A DNA stretch of 64,000 bases, taken from NCBI GenBank assembly GCA_021799445.1, contig JAJZAM010000001.1:30634-94633 (forward strand), read 5' to 3'. Shown piece after piece: positions 1 through 10,650 of this stretch. The notes below the pieces were generated by a model. It had not been told where the DNA came from, did no database searches, and worked only from the letters and a program-made list of their open reading frames with translations. This DNA comes from Actinomycetes bacterium. Its GTDB lineage: Bacteria > Actinomycetota > Acidimicrobiia > Acidimicrobiales > Palsa-688. The position numbers and the translations under genes are program-made. Numbering within the stretch: the stretch's first letter is position 1; each line of letters starts with the position of its first letter.

Positions 1-2
1 TG

Positions 3-1307
3 GACGAGATAGTCAGGCTGTGCAAGCAGCGCGGGTTCGTTTTCCCCTCAGCGGAGATATACGGGGGGTTCCGGTCCACCTACGACTACGGGCCGCTTGG
101 GGTTCTGATGCTAAGGAACGTGAAGAACGCGTGGTGGCGTTCCATGGTGCAGTTACGCCACGACGTCGTGGGGCTTGACGCTGCGATCCTTTCTGCCCCT
201 AGGATCTGGGAGGCTTCGGGGCACCTCGCGAACTTCACGGACCCGCTCGTGGACTGCCGGAGTTGCAAGGAGCGCTGGAGGGCCGACCATTTGGAGGTCG
301 ACCCCGCCGACGGGAAGGTCCACTGCCCCAAGTGCGGGAGCACGGACCTGACCGAGGCGAGAGCGTTCAACTTGATGTTCAAGACTCACGCCGGCCCGGT
401 CGAGGACGAAGGCAGCGTCGCCTACTTGCGTCCCGAGACGGCGCAAGGGCATTTCGTGAACTTCTTGAACGTGCTTCAGACGTCGCGTAAGCGCCCGCCG
501 TTCGGCATCGCGCAGATCGGCAAGTCTTTCCGTAACGAGATCACCCCGGGTAACTTCGTGTTCCGCACCAGGGAGTTCGAGCAGATGGAGCTCGAGTTCT
601 TCGTGCCGCCCGAGGAAGGCCCGAAATGGTTCGAGCATTGGTGCGCCGAGCGTCTCGCCTGGTACGTCGAGCTCGGAATACCCTCCGGCATGCTGAGGCT
701 GAGGGCGCACGAACCCGAGGAGCTGTCGCACTACTCGGCGGGCACATCCGACGTCGAGTTCGCCTTCCCGTGGGGCTGGGGTGAGCTGGAGGGCATAGCC
801 AACAGGACCGACTTCGACCTCAAAGCGCACTCCGCGGCGAGCGGCGTGAAACTAGAGTACTTCGACCAGGCGACCAACACCCGTTACGTCCCCCACGTGA
901 TCGAACCGGCAGCCGGGGCGACGCGCACGATGATGGCCTTCCTCCTCGCAGCCTACGACAAAGACCAGGTCGGCGGCGAGGAGCGCACCGTGCTGCGCCT
1001 ACACCCGCGGATCGCCCCCTACCAGATTGCGGTCCTTCCACTTTCGAAGAAGGAGACACTCTCGGCTGTCGCAACCGAGGTGCTCGACCTTTTGTCCCCG
1101 CAGTACATGTGCGACTTCGACGAGACCCAGTCGATAGGACGCCGTTACCGCCGCCAGGATGAGATCGGCACGCCTCTGGCGGTGACGGTCGACTTCGACA
1201 CCCTCGAGGACCGGGCGGTCACCATCCGCGACCGTGACAGCACCGCGCAGGTGCGCGTGCCGATCGCCGGGCTTTTGGAGGAGGTCCGCTCCCGCCTGGG
1301 CATGTGA
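3..1307 (+). CDS. glyS: glycyl-tRNA synthetase, 5' truncated by window edge
   Basis: Open from position 3 (DEIVRLCKQRGFVFPSAEIYGGFRSTYDYGPLG) in frame with ORF 108..1307; class II GlyRS motifs (LRPETAQGHFVNF, FRNEITPGNFVFRTREFEQMELEFF). Confidence 0.95.
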   Translation, partial: DEIVRLCKQRGFVFPSAEIYGGFRSTYDYGPLGVLMLRNVKNAWWRSMVQLRHDVVGLDAAILSAPRIWEASGHLANFTDPLVDCRSCKERWRADHLEVDPADGKVHCPKCGSTDLTEARAFNLMFKTHAGPVEDEGSVAYLRPETAQGHFVNFLNVLQTSRKRPPFGIAQIGKSFRNEITPGNFVFRTREFEQMELEFFVPPEEGPKWFEHWCAERLAWYVELGIPSGMLRLRAHEPEELSHYSAGTSDVEFAFPWGWGELEGIANRTDFDLKAHSAASGVKLEYFDQATNTRYVPHVIEPAAGATRTMMAFLLAAYDKDQVGGEERTVLRLHPRIAPYQIAVLPLSKKETLSAVATEVLDLLSPQYMCDFDETQSIGRRYRRQDEIGTPLAVTVDFDTLEDRAVTIRDRDSTAQVRVPIAGLLEEVRSRLGM

Positions 1308-1328
1308 CCTCCCGGGCGGACTTAGACT

Positions 1329-3962
1329 GTGGTCATGCCGTTCGTCTACGCCTTCGACCACAAGCACCGCAAGCCTCCGATGGAGATGAAGGACCTTCTC
1401 GGGGGTAAAGGCGCCAACCTCGCCGAGATGACCTCGGTGCTGGGCCTGCCGGTGCCACCCGGCTTTACGATCACCACAGACGCGTGTCGCGCGTACATGA
1501 GCGGAGGCTGGCCCGAAAGCCTCGACGCTGAGGTCGCCAAGCACGTAGCGCGACTCGAGAAGGCGATGCACAAGAAGCTGGGAGACGCCGCCGATCCTTT
1601 GCTGGTCAGCGTGCGCTCCGGTGCCAAGTTCTCGATGCCGGGGATGATGGACACCGTGTTGAACCTCGGTCTAAACGACGCGTCGGTCAAAGGACTCGCG
1701 GAGCAGACCTCAGACGAGCGTTTCGCCTACGACTCGTACCGGCGGTTCATCTCCATGTACGCCAGGATCGTCCTCGGCCTCGAAGGGGCGCTGTTCGACG
1801 GACCCTTCGAAGAGGCCAAGCGTGACGCCGGCGTGGCCAGCGACGCCGAGCTACCCGCCGGCGCCCTAGCCGGGCTGTGCGAGACTTTCAAGGCTGTAGT
1901 GGAGGCCCAGACCGCAGAGCCGTTCCCCCAAGAACCCGCAGCCCAGCTTCGCGGGGCGATCGAAGCCGTGTTCCGCTCCTGGAACGGACCCCGGGCGGTC
2001 GCATACCGGGTCCGTGAGCGCATACCCCACGACCTTGGCACCGCGGTCAACGTGCAGACGATGGTCTTCGGAAACCGGGACAACACTTCGGGCACCGGTG
2101 TCGGTTTCACGAGGGACCCGGCCAGCGGAGCCCCCGGCGAGTACGGCGACTTTTTGGTGAACGCTCAAGGCGAGGACGTGGTAGCGGGCATCCGCAACAC
2201 GCTGCCCCTCGCCGAGCTCGGCCGGATCTTCCCGGACATCTTCAAGGAGCTGAAAGACATCTTCGCCCGTCTCGAAGCCCACTACCGGGACATGTGCGAC
2301 ACCGAGTTCACGATCGAGCAGGGCAAGCTTTGGATGCTACAAACCAGGGTCGGTAAGCGCACAGGCCGGGCTGCGCTTCGTATGGCCGTGGACATGACCC
2401 GTCAGAAGGGCTGGAAGATCACCCGTGAGGAGGCGGTCAGCCGTGTGAGCGCCGACCACCTCGACCAGGTGCTGCACCCGCAGTTCGCCGAGGAACCTTC
2501 GGTCGTGCTCGGCAAAGGCCTAGCCGCGTCGCCGGGTGCTGCAGTGGGAAGCGTCGTGTTCGAAGCCGACGAGGCCGCAGCCGCCGCGGCTCGGGGTGAG
2601 AGGGTGATCCTCGTGCGTAACGAGACCTCCCCCGAGGACGTGCACGGCATGATCGCAGCCCAGGGTGTCCTAACCACCAGGGGTGGGCTGGTCAGCCACG
2701 CAGCGGTCGTCGCCCGGGGTTGGGGCAAGCCGGCGGTGGTAGGGGCCGAAGCCGTTCGCATCACCGGCGAGGCTTTCACCATCGGGTCGCACACGATCCG
2801 AGCCGGAGACTTCATCTCCATAGACGGCAGCAGCGGGCTCATCGCCCTCGGAGAGGTTCCTCTCAAAGACGCAAGCCCCCCCGAGGAGTTCGACACGATC
2901 CTGTCCTGGGCCGATCAGATACGCAAAGGCCACCTCGCCGTCCGGGCGAACGCGGACAACGGTCCCGACGCTGCCAAGGCGCGTGAGTTCGGCGCGCAGG
3001 GTATCGGGCTGTGTCGCACCGAGCACATGTTCCTCGCCGAGGACCGCCTTCCGATAGTACGGCGGATGATCCTCGCAGCAGACCCTGAGGAGGAAGCGGC
3101 CGCCCTGGAGCAGCTCAGGGTGGCTCAGAAGCAGGACTTCGTCGCCATCCTCGAAGCCATGGACGGCCTGCCGGTGACGGTGCGCCTTTTGGACCCGCCT
3201 CTACACGAGTTCCTCCCCTCGACGTCGGAGCTTGAGATCAAAGAGGCCACGGTCGGCTTGGACGCCGAGGAGCGCCGGATGCTTCAAGCTGCGCGCGAAT
3301 GGCACGAAGCGAACCCGATGCTCGGAACGAGAGGTGTCCGCCTGGGCGTGGTAAAGCCAGGTTTGTACGCAATGCAGGTACGTGCGCTGCTAGAAGCCGC
3401 CGCCGAGCGGACGGCTGCGGGAGGCAAGCCGAAAGTCGAGGTGATGATCCCTCTCACCGTCACCCGCCAGGAGCTGGGCCTCGCACGCTCGTGGGTGGAG
3501 GAGGCGATAGCCGAGGCGTCCAAAGGTTTGCGAAAGAAACTTGACGTTGCGATCGGCACCATGGTGGAGACGCCCAGGGCCGCGGTGAGAGCCGACGAGA
3601 TGGCGGAGGAAGCCGACTTCTTCAGCTTCGGAACCAACGACCTGACCCAGATGACTTTCGGTTTCTCCCGCGACGATGTCGAAGGCCGGATGATGGCCAC
3701 CTACCTGGCCGAAGGCCTGCTAGCCAGGAACCCGTTCGAGACCATAGACCAGACCGGCGTAGGCCAACTGGTACGCGACGCCGTGCAGCGGGGCCGGGCC
3801 ACCCGCCCAGACATCAAGCTCGGCGTGTGCGGGGAGCACGGAGGCGACCCCGAGTCGATCGACTTCTTCTACCGTGTCGGGCTGGACTACGTGTCGTGCT
3901 CGCCGTTTAGGGTGCCCATAGCGCGGCTGGCCGCGGCTCAAGCGGTCGTAGCGAACCGCTGA
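1329..3962 (+). CDS. ppdK: pyruvate, phosphate dikinase (ATG at 1335 is an alternative start)
   Basis: 877 aa; LLGGKGANLAEM, TTRGGLVSHAAVVARGWGKPAVVG, GTNDLTQMTFGFSRDD, GVCGEHGGDPESI. Confidence 0.96.
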   Translation: MVMPFVYAFDHKHRKPPMEMKDLLGGKGANLAEMTSVLGLPVPPGFTITTDACRAYMSGGWPESLDAEVAKHVARLEKAMHKKLGDAADPLLVSVRSGAKFSMPGMMDTVLNLGLNDASVKGLAEQTSDERFAYDSYRRFISMYARIVLGLEGALFDGPFEEAKRDAGVASDAELPAGALAGLCETFKAVVEAQTAEPFPQEPAAQLRGAIEAVFRSWNGPRAVAYRVRERIPHDLGTAVNVQTMVFGNRDNTSGTGVGFTRDPASGAPGEYGDFLVNAQGEDVVAGIRNTLPLAELGRIFPDIFKELKDIFARLEAHYRDMCDTEFTIEQGKLWMLQTRVGKRTGRAALRMAVDMTRQKGWKITREEAVSRVSADHLDQVLHPQFAEEPSVVLGKGLAASPGAAVGSVVFEADEAAAAAARGERVILVRNETSPEDVHGMIAAQGVLTTRGGLVSHAAVVARGWGKPAVVGAEAVRITGEAFTIGSHTIRAGDFISIDGSSGLIALGEVPLKDASPPEEFDTILSWADQIRKGHLAVRANADNGPDAAKAREFGAQGIGLCRTEHMFLAEDRLPIVRRMILAADPEEEAAALEQLRVAQKQDFVAILEAMDGLPVTVRLLDPPLHEFLPSTSELEIKEATVGLDAEERRMLQAAREWHEANPMLGTRGVRLGVVKPGLYAMQVRALLEAAAERTAAGGKPKVEVMIPLTVTRQELGLARSWVEEAIAEASKGLRKKLDVAIGTMVETPRAAVRADEMAEEADFFSFGTNDLTQMTFGFSRDDVEGRMMATYLAEGLLARNPFETIDQTGVGQLVRDAVQRGRATRPDIKLGVCGEHGGDPESIDFFYRVGLDYVSCSPFRVPIARLAAAQAVVANR

Positions 3963-3990
3963 GGGTACTTCAGGGTCGTAGGCTCTGGCT

Positions 3991-5865
3991 GTGGGGATAG
4001 TCGACGAGGACATCGCCAAGGTCAGAGCGGCCACCGACTTCGTCGCCGTGGTGAGCGAGCACCTGGCTTTGCGCCGGGTCGGTACCCGCTGGGTTGGGCT
4101 CTGCCCTTTCCACACAGAAAAGTCCCCGTCGTTCTCCGTGAACGCAGAGATGGGCTTGTACTACTGCTTCGGCTGCGGGGCGAAAGGCGACGCCATCTCT
4201 TTCGTGCGTGAGATGGAACACCTCGACTTCGTAGACGCCGTCGAGAAGCTCGCCGGACGCGCCGGTATAACGTTGCGCTACGACGACGCTTCGGGCGGCC
4301 GGGACCGCAGCAGGCGCAGCCGGATCCACGAGACCCTCGAAGCGGCGATCGCCTGGTACCACGAACGGCTGTTGTCGTCGCCCGATGCCGCCGCCGCACG
4401 GGCGTACCTGCGACGCGAACGCGGTTACGACGCCGACGTGGTCCGCCGGTACCGTCTCGGCTGGGCGCCCCAAGGCCGCAACGAGCTTATAAAGGCGTTG
4501 CCCGTTCCCGCGGCTGCCCTGGTCGACGCCGGGTTGGCGACACTCGACGAGGCCGGAAGCTACGTCGACTTTTTCCGGGGGAGGATACTGTTCCCTATCT
4601 TCGAGCCGGGCGGTAAACCGGTCGGCGCCGGCGGGCGTCTCCTGCCGGGCGGGCGAGGACCGAAGTACAAGAACACGTCCAACACCGCCGTCTACGACAA
4701 GAGCCGCACGCTTTACGGTCTCAACTGGGCCAAGGAGGCGATAGTCGCCCGCGGGAGGGTGGTCGTATGCGAGGGTTACACCGACGTCATAGGTCTGCAG
4801 CGTGCCGGGGTGGAGGAGGCGGTCGCGACGTGCGGGACCGCTCTTGCTGAGGGTCACATCAAAGCCCTCACCAACTTCGCCCGGCGCGTGGTCCTAGCCT
4901 ACGACGCTGACGCAGCCGGGCAGACGGCGGCTGAGAAGTTCTACGGCTGGGAGTCGCGCTTCGAAGTTCACATAGGCGTCGTCGACATGCCTCCGGGTTC
5001 GGATCCGGCGGACATGGCAAGGCAGCACCCTGAGCGGCTCCTAGCCGGCGTCGACGCTGCCACCCCTTACCTTGGGTTCCGCCTAGAACGCCTCTTCGCG
5101 TCGAGCGACCTGACGCACCCCGAGGGACGGGCCAGGGCGGCCGGGGTGGCGATGTCCATGATCGCGCAGCATCCCGACCCGCTGGTGAAAGACCAGTACA
5201 TCATGGTCGTCGCCGACCGTTGCGGGGTTGCACCGGAGCGTCTGCGGACTATGAGCGCACCGCGCGAGGACCGGCCGGTGGCGGTCGTGCGCTCACGGGC
5301 TGTCGCGGTCGCGGGCCCGGAGATGGAAGCTCTGCGCCTGCTCGTGCAGAAACCCGCCGAGATAGCCGGCCTGCTCGACGCTTCCATGTTCTCCCCGGGC
5401 GTGGCGTTGGAAGCCTACAGAGCCCTGACAGCTTCGCCCGACGTCTACGCGGCGATAGAAGCGTCGGTGCCTCAAGTTGCGGAGCTCCTGCAGCGGGCGG
5501 CAGTGGACGAGTCCGACGCGGAACCCCTCGACGTGGTCAAGCTGTTGTTGGAGCGGGCGGTGGACAGGGAGCTGGGCGCCCTCAAAGCCGAGATGCGCCG
5601 GGCGGCGCCGGGGGATCAGGCGGCGTACCCGGCGACGATCGCATGGCTCAAGCTGGCCTTGGAGACTTTGCGCGCCGACACTTCCAGGGACGCGTCCGCT
5701 GCGCTGGACGCGGCGGACGCTCTCGTCGGTTGGCTCGTCGCGCGGCGGGAGGCGTCGAGCTCTCAGGACCGGACGAACCTTCCTGATCAGCCACCCTCCG
5801 AGAACCCGACGGTTTCCGAGGACCAGGTGCTGTCCGGCGGGCCCCGGCAGGAGCTGGTGCCGTGA
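3991..5865 (+). CDS. dnaG: DNA primase
   Basis: N-terminal zinc finger ([13 protein letters not shown]...[11 protein letters not shown]), Toprim [12 protein letters not shown]; adjacent to rpoD. Confidence 0.95.
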   Translation: MGIVDEDIAKVRAATDFVAVVSEHLALRRVGTRWVGLCPFHTEKSPSFSVNAEMGLYYCFGCGAKGDAISFVREMEHLDFVDAVEKLAGRAGITLRYDDASGGRDRSRRSRIHETLEAAIAWYHERLLSSPDAAAARAYLRRERGYDADVVRRYRLGWAPQGRNELIKALPVPAAALVDAGLATLDEAGSYVDFFRGRILFPIFEPGGKPVGAGGRLLPGGRGPKYKNTSNTAVYDKSRTLYGLNWAKEAIVARGRVVVCEGYTDVIGLQRAGVEEAVATCGTALAEGHIKALTNFARRVVLAYDADAAGQTAAEKFYGWESRFEVHIGVVDMPPGSDPADMARQHPERLLAGVDAATPYLGFRLERLFASSDLTHPEGRARAAGVAMSMIAQHPDPLVKDQYIMVVADRCGVAPERLRTMSAPREDRPVAVVRSRAVAVAGPEMEALRLLVQKPAEIAGLLDASMFSPGVALEAYRALTASPDVYAAIEASVPQVAELLQRAAVDESDAEPLDVVKLLLERAVDRELGALKAEMRRAAPGDQAAYPATIAWLKLALETLRADTSRDASAALDAADALVGWLVARREASSSQDRTNLPDQPPSENPTVSEDQVLSGGPRQELVP

Positions 5866-7226
5866 GCGCGCCGAACGCCGGGACTGAAGGAGCCGGGCGG
5901 GAAGGTCCGGGGTCGTCTCCCCGTCCGGGGATGTTCCCCGAAAGCGAGTTCGTGGCTTTGCTGCTCGTCGGCCGGGAGCGAGGCTACCTCGACGCCGACG
6001 ACGTCATCGGCGTCCTCGAAGGCGTAGAGCTCACGCCGGAAGTCATCTCGACGGTCATCGCCAGGGTCCGTGCGGCCGGTATCGACTACCGGGGTGAGGA
6101 CGCGCCCGCACCTGACGACGGGGACGTGACCGAGATGCCCGGAGCCGAGATGCCCGGAGCCGAGCTGCCCACAGCCAGGGAGGCAAGTCCGGGGACCTTT
6201 CCCGCTAGGGGGACACGACCCGACAGCCACGCAGGACAGCCGGCGCGAAAGCGGCCCGCACGAAGCCGAAACGTCGGGTTCGACGCCGCGTTCGAATCCC
6301 CCGGAGGCGAGGATCCTGTCAGGCTCTACCTCAAGGAGATCGGCAAAGTTCCGCTCCTCAGCGCCTCCGACGAGGTGTTCCTCGCCCGGCGTGTCCAGGC
6401 CGGCCTGGCAGCCTCAGAGCGTCTCAGCACCCGCGTCGGGGAACCTGAACCCGACGCTCACGCTGCGAGGCTCGAAGACGAAAGGATCCGCCTCGAAGGT
6501 CTCGCCGCGAAGCGCCTTCTGATCGAGGCGAACTTGCGCCTCGTGGTGTCCATAGCTAAGCGCTACCGCAACAGGGGTATGGCCTTCTTGGACCTGATAC
6601 AAGAGGGCAACGTGGGCCTGATGAGAGCAGTCGACAAGTTCGACTACTCGAAAGGCTTCAAGTTCTCGACCTACGCCACTTGGTGGATACGCCAGGCCAT
6701 AAGCAGGGCGATAGCTGACCAGGCCCGCACGATCCGCATACCGATCCACATGATCGACACGATCAACTCGGTGATAAGAGCTCAGCGGCAACTGCTGCAG
6801 GACCTCGGTCGCGACCCGAGCGTAGAAGAGGTAGCGGGGCGAGTGGGTATGACGCCCGGCAAGGTACGCGACATCCTCCTCGCCAGCCAGGAGACCATCT
6901 CTTTGGAGCAGCCGATGGGCGACGACGACTTCAGCTTGTTCGACCTGATCGAAGACCCCGCAGCTGTAGCTCCCGTTGAGGCCGCAACCCAGGCGATGCT
7001 CAACCAGGCCCTCAACGAGGCGTTGGAGGACCTACCCGAGCGGGAGCGCAGGGTGCTCCAGCTTCGTTTCGGTCTCGTAGACGGGCGGATGCACACCCTC
7101 GACGAGGTGGGTCGAGAGATAGGAGTCACCCGGGAGCGGATACGCCAGATCGAGATCAAGACCCTCGCCCGGCTGCGCAACCCGGTGCACTCGGGGCACC
7201 TGCGAAGCTACCTAGAGCTCGAATAG
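5862..7226 (+). CDS. rpoD: primary RNA polymerase sigma factor (RpoD/SigA type)
   Basis: [16 protein letters not shown], sigma region 2 ([37 protein letters not shown]), region 4 HTH ([19 protein letters not shown]). Confidence 0.95.
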   Translation: MSAPNAGTEGAGREGPGSSPRPGMFPESEFVALLLVGRERGYLDADDVIGVLEGVELTPEVISTVIARVRAAGIDYRGEDAPAPDDGDVTEMPGAEMPGAELPTAREASPGTFPARGTRPDSHAGQPARKRPARSRNVGFDAAFESPGGEDPVRLYLKEIGKVPLLSASDEVFLARRVQAGLAASERLSTRVGEPEPDAHAARLEDERIRLEGLAAKRLLIEANLRLVVSIAKRYRNRGMAFLDLIQEGNVGLMRAVDKFDYSKGFKFSTYATWWIRQAISRAIADQARTIRIPIHMIDTINSVIRAQRQLLQDLGRDPSVEEVAGRVGMTPGKVRDILLASQETISLEQPMGDDDFSLFDLIEDPAAVAPVEAATQAMLNQALNEALEDLPERERRVLQLRFGLVDGRMHTLDEVGREIGVTRERIRQIEIKTLARLRNPVHSGHLRSYLELE

Positions 7227-7278
7227 GCGGGGTCGCTTGTGGGGGCCGGGAGTTTTCCTGATATCGTTGGGCGTCCTT

Positions 7279-7351
7279 TCCGGGGTAGCTCAATCGGCAG
7301 AGCGGGTGGCTGTTAACCACTAGGTTGGGGGTTCGAGTCCCTCCCCCGGAG
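7279..7351 (+). tRNA. tRNA-Asn (GTT)
   Basis: Acceptor TCCGGGG/CCCCGGA, anticodon loop CTGTTAA, T-arm GGTTCGAGTCC. Confidence 0.93.
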
Positions 7352-7360
7352 CGCCTTCGG

Positions 7361-7702
<342 letters not shown>

Positions 7703-9004
7703 CTACCGCTCCCGTCGCTCGGTTTGATGGGATAAGCCGGCTGATCGCGTGCCGGCCGACGCGTCGAAGTCGTAGGCGCTCTCCTCGAAGAGACTGAGGT
7801 CCAGACCCGCCTGCTCGTCGGGCTCGGAGACCCTGAGACCGACCGTCTTTTTGATCACCCAGGCGATCGCCGCCGTCACGACGAGCGAGTAGCCGCCGAC
7901 GGTCACGACCGCCAGCGCCTGATGGCCGAGCAGTGTCAGGCCTCCGCCGTAGAACAAGCCGTTCGCCCCCAAGGCGGCGGAAGTTCCGAGCAGGCCGACC
8001 GCCAGGGTCCCTATGAGCCCGCCGACACCGTGGACGGCGAGCACGTCGAGGGAGTCGTCCAAGCCGAGGCGGAACTTGAGGCTTACAGCCAGAGCGCACA
8101 GCCCCCCGGCGGCCACTCCGATCAGCGTGGCGCCGAGCGTGTCGACGTAGCCGCAGGCCGGGGTGATCGCGACAGCCCCGGCGACGGCACCGCTGACAGC
8201 CCCGAGGGTCGTCGGCTTGCCGGTGCGGAGCTTCTCGACTGCGATCCACGACAGCAGAGCGGCTGCGGTGGCGGTGTTGGTGTTGACGAACGCGACTCCA
8301 GCCCCGACCGAGCTCAAAGCCGAGCCGGCGTTGAAACCGAACCAACCGAACCACAAGATCCCCCCGCCCAGCACTGTGAGGGGGATGTTGTGCGGCCGCA
8401 TCAGCGATCTCGGCCAGCCGCGACGGCGGCCCACCACAAGCGCCAGGGCGGCTCCCGCCAGGCCGGCGTTGAGCTCTACCACGGTGCCGCCGGCGAAGTC
8501 CTCGGTGCCCATCTTCGCCAGCCAACCTTGGGGGGAGAACACCCAGTGGGCGATAGGAGCGTACACGAGCACCGACCAGGCCACGATGAAAGCGAGGAAA
8601 GCCCCGAACTTCATCCTGTCCGCCCCTGAACCGGTGAGCAAAGCCGGGGTGATGATAGCGAACATCATCTGGAATGCGATGAACGCCACCGGCGGGATGT
8701 GCTGGGCGTGCGTGCCGGTGAAGCCCGGCACCGGCTGGTTCAGATGGCCAAGACCAGCGAAGTGCAAGGTGCCGATCAGCCCGACGCCGCCGGCGTCAGG
8801 GCCGAAAGCGAGGCTGTAGGTGACCCACACCCACACCAGGCTCACCACCGCCATCACCGCGAAGTTCTGGATGAGCATGCCCAGGACGTTCTTACGTCTG
8901 ACCATCCCCCCGTAGAACAGCGCGAGACCCGGTGTCATGAAAAGCACCAGGGCGGCGCTCACGAGGACCCAAGCCGTGTCCCCAGAGTTGTAGTGCACGT
9001 GCAA
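7703..9004 (-). CDS. amt: ammonium transporter
   Basis: 433 aa multi-TM; MTPGLALFYGGMVRRKNVLGML, DFAGGTVVELNAGLAGAALAL, GVAFVNTNTATAAALLSW. Confidence 0.95.
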   Translation of the reverse strand: MHVHYNSGDTAWVLVSAALVLFMTPGLALFYGGMVRRKNVLGMLIQNFAVMAVVSLVWVWVTYSLAFGPDAGGVGLIGTLHFAGLGHLNQPVPGFTGTHAQHIPPVAFIAFQMMFAIITPALLTGSGADRMKFGAFLAFIVAWSVLVYAPIAHWVFSPQGWLAKMGTEDFAGGTVVELNAGLAGAALALVVGRRRGWPRSLMRPHNIPLTVLGGGILWFGWFGFNAGSALSSVGAGVAFVNTNTATAAALLSWIAVEKLRTGKPTTLGAVSGAVAGAVAITPACGYVDTLGATLIGVAAGGLCALAVSLKFRLGLDDSLDVLAVHGVGGLIGTLAVGLLGTSAALGANGLFYGGGLTLLGHQALAVVTVGGYSLVVTAAIAWVIKKTVGLRVSEPDEQAGLDLSLFEESAYDFDASAGTRSAGLSHQTERRER

Positions 9005-9094
9005 AGGAGTCTCCGTCGAGGTTCACGTCGACGCGGCGGCGCAGGTCGAACTGCGACAAGATAGCGCCTCGGGATCTCGGCTACGATATCAAGG

Positions 9095-9766
9095 GTGCAC
9101 AACGTTGAGTTTTACTTCGACGTGATGTGCCCTTGGGCTTACCAGTCCTCCAAGTGGATCCGCGAGGCCCGAGCCGTGCGTCCGATAGAGGTCACCTGGC
9201 GTTTCTTCTCCTTGGAGGAGGTCAACCGGGAGGAAACCAAGAAGCACCCTTGGGAACGCCCGTGGTCCTACGGTTGGTCGATGCTGCGGGTCGCGGCGCT
9301 GCTGCGGCGGGGTGATCACGGCAACGAACTGGTCGACCGCTTCTACGGGGTTGCCGGGCGGGTCCTGCACGAGGAGGGAGTCAAAGTGCACACCCCCGAC
9401 GGCCTCGCCGGCGTCTTGGAGGAGATCGGCCAGGATCCGGGTCTTGTCGAAGCCGCAGTGGCGGACGCCACCACGAACGCTGACGTCCTCGCAGACCACG
9501 AAAGTCTCGTGGCCCAAGGGGGTTATGGGGTGCCGACGCTGGTGATAGACGGCTCCTGCGTGGTCTTCGGCCCGGTCATCACCCCAGCCCCGACCGGTGC
9601 TGCCGCCGGGCGGCTTTGGGACGCCGTCGCGGCATGGGCGGAGTTCCCCCACCTGTACGAGATGCGCCGCCCCAAGACGGACCACGACTGGCGGCACATC
9701 GAGAGCTCCTTCGCCCCATACCTGAACGCGCGCGACTGGCGTAGCGTGCAGAACCCGGTGCCGTGA
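9095..9766 (+). CDS. DsbA-family protein resembling the mycothiol-dependent nitroreductase Rv2466c group
   Basis: N-terminal EFYFDVMCPWAYQSSKWI, C-terminal GVPTLVIDGSCVVFGPV...LWDAVAAWAEFPHLYEMRRPK. Confidence 0.8.
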   Translation: MHNVEFYFDVMCPWAYQSSKWIREARAVRPIEVTWRFFSLEEVNREETKKHPWERPWSYGWSMLRVAALLRRGDHGNELVDRFYGVAGRVLHEEGVKVHTPDGLAGVLEEIGQDPGLVEAAVADATTNADVLADHESLVAQGGYGVPTLVIDGSCVVFGPVITPAPTGAAAGRLWDAVAAWAEFPHLYEMRRPKTDHDWRHIESSFAPYLNARDWRSVQNPVP

Positions 9767-10623
9767 GCGTGCCCACGCCCACCCCGGGCATCCTGGCCGA
9801 CAACTCGGCCGGCGGGCTTCGCCGCCAGCTTGAGGAGGTGTGGACGAGCCTCTCCGGCCTAGGCGAGAGCATCAGCGACGCCGAGTGGAACCTGCCTACG
9901 ACCTGCCCGGGCTGGGATGTCGCCGCTCAGTTCGCCCACATGATCGGCACTGAAAGCTCGCTTCTCGGACGGCCGGTCCCCGAGGCTCCGGCCCAGGTCC
10001 CGTCGCACGTCCGCAACCAGATCGGCGGTCTCAACGAAGCTTGGGTGCTCAGCCTCGCCCCGGCAAGCCGGACAGAGGTCCTCGAACGCTTCGGTGAGGT
10101 GACCGCCGCTCGCCTCGAAGCTCTCAATGCCATGAGCGAGGAGGACTTCTCCCGGCCGTCGTGGACGCCCGTCGGGCAGGCCGACTACCGGCGTTTCATG
10201 CAGATCAGGGTCTTCGACTGCTGGGTGCACGAGCAGGACATCCGCGACGCCGCAGGCCGCCCAGGGCACGGGACCGGCCCGGCCGTGGAGCAGTCCCTCG
10301 ACGAGATCGTCCGCGCCGCCGGCTACGTCGTCGGCAAGCTCGGCAAGGCTCCGACGGGCTCTACGGTGCTCTTCGAGCTGACGGGCCCGGCTCGCCGTGC
10401 GGTCAAAGTGTCGGTCGCTGACGGCCGGGCCCGGGTCGTGGCCGACCTCCAAGCACCTCCTACTACTACGCTGCGGCTCAGTTCCGACGCGTACGCCCGT
10501 CTTTCCTGCGGGCGGGTGGACCCTTCGGCGGTACTAGAAGGAGGGGCTCTCGGCGGGGTGGAGGTCGCCGGCGACGTCGAGCTCGGCCGGCGAATAGTCG
10601 CGCACCTGGCGTTCACTATCTGA
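9763..10623 (+). CDS. maleylpyruvate isomerase-family, mycothiol-dependent enzyme (DinB-like)
   Basis: TTCPGWDVAAQFAHMIGTE motif, conserved H (WVHEQDIRDAAGRPG); 4-nt overlap with upstream gene. Confidence 0.8.
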   Translation: MSVPTPTPGILADNSAGGLRRQLEEVWTSLSGLGESISDAEWNLPTTCPGWDVAAQFAHMIGTESSLLGRPVPEAPAQVPSHVRNQIGGLNEAWVLSLAPASRTEVLERFGEVTAARLEALNAMSEEDFSRPSWTPVGQADYRRFMQIRVFDCWVHEQDIRDAAGRPGHGTGPAVEQSLDEIVRAAGYVVGKLGKAPTGSTVLFELTGPARRAVKVSVADGRARVVADLQAPPTTTLRLSSDAYARLSCGRVDPSAVLEGGALGGVEVAGDVELGRRIVAHLAFTI

Positions 10624-10650
10624 CTAACCCCGCGGGGCTGACTAACCTCC

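Noticed and set aside
3970-4857. 295-aa minus-strand ORF over dnaG
   Set aside because: Antisense frame; dnaG in the same interval is unambiguous.
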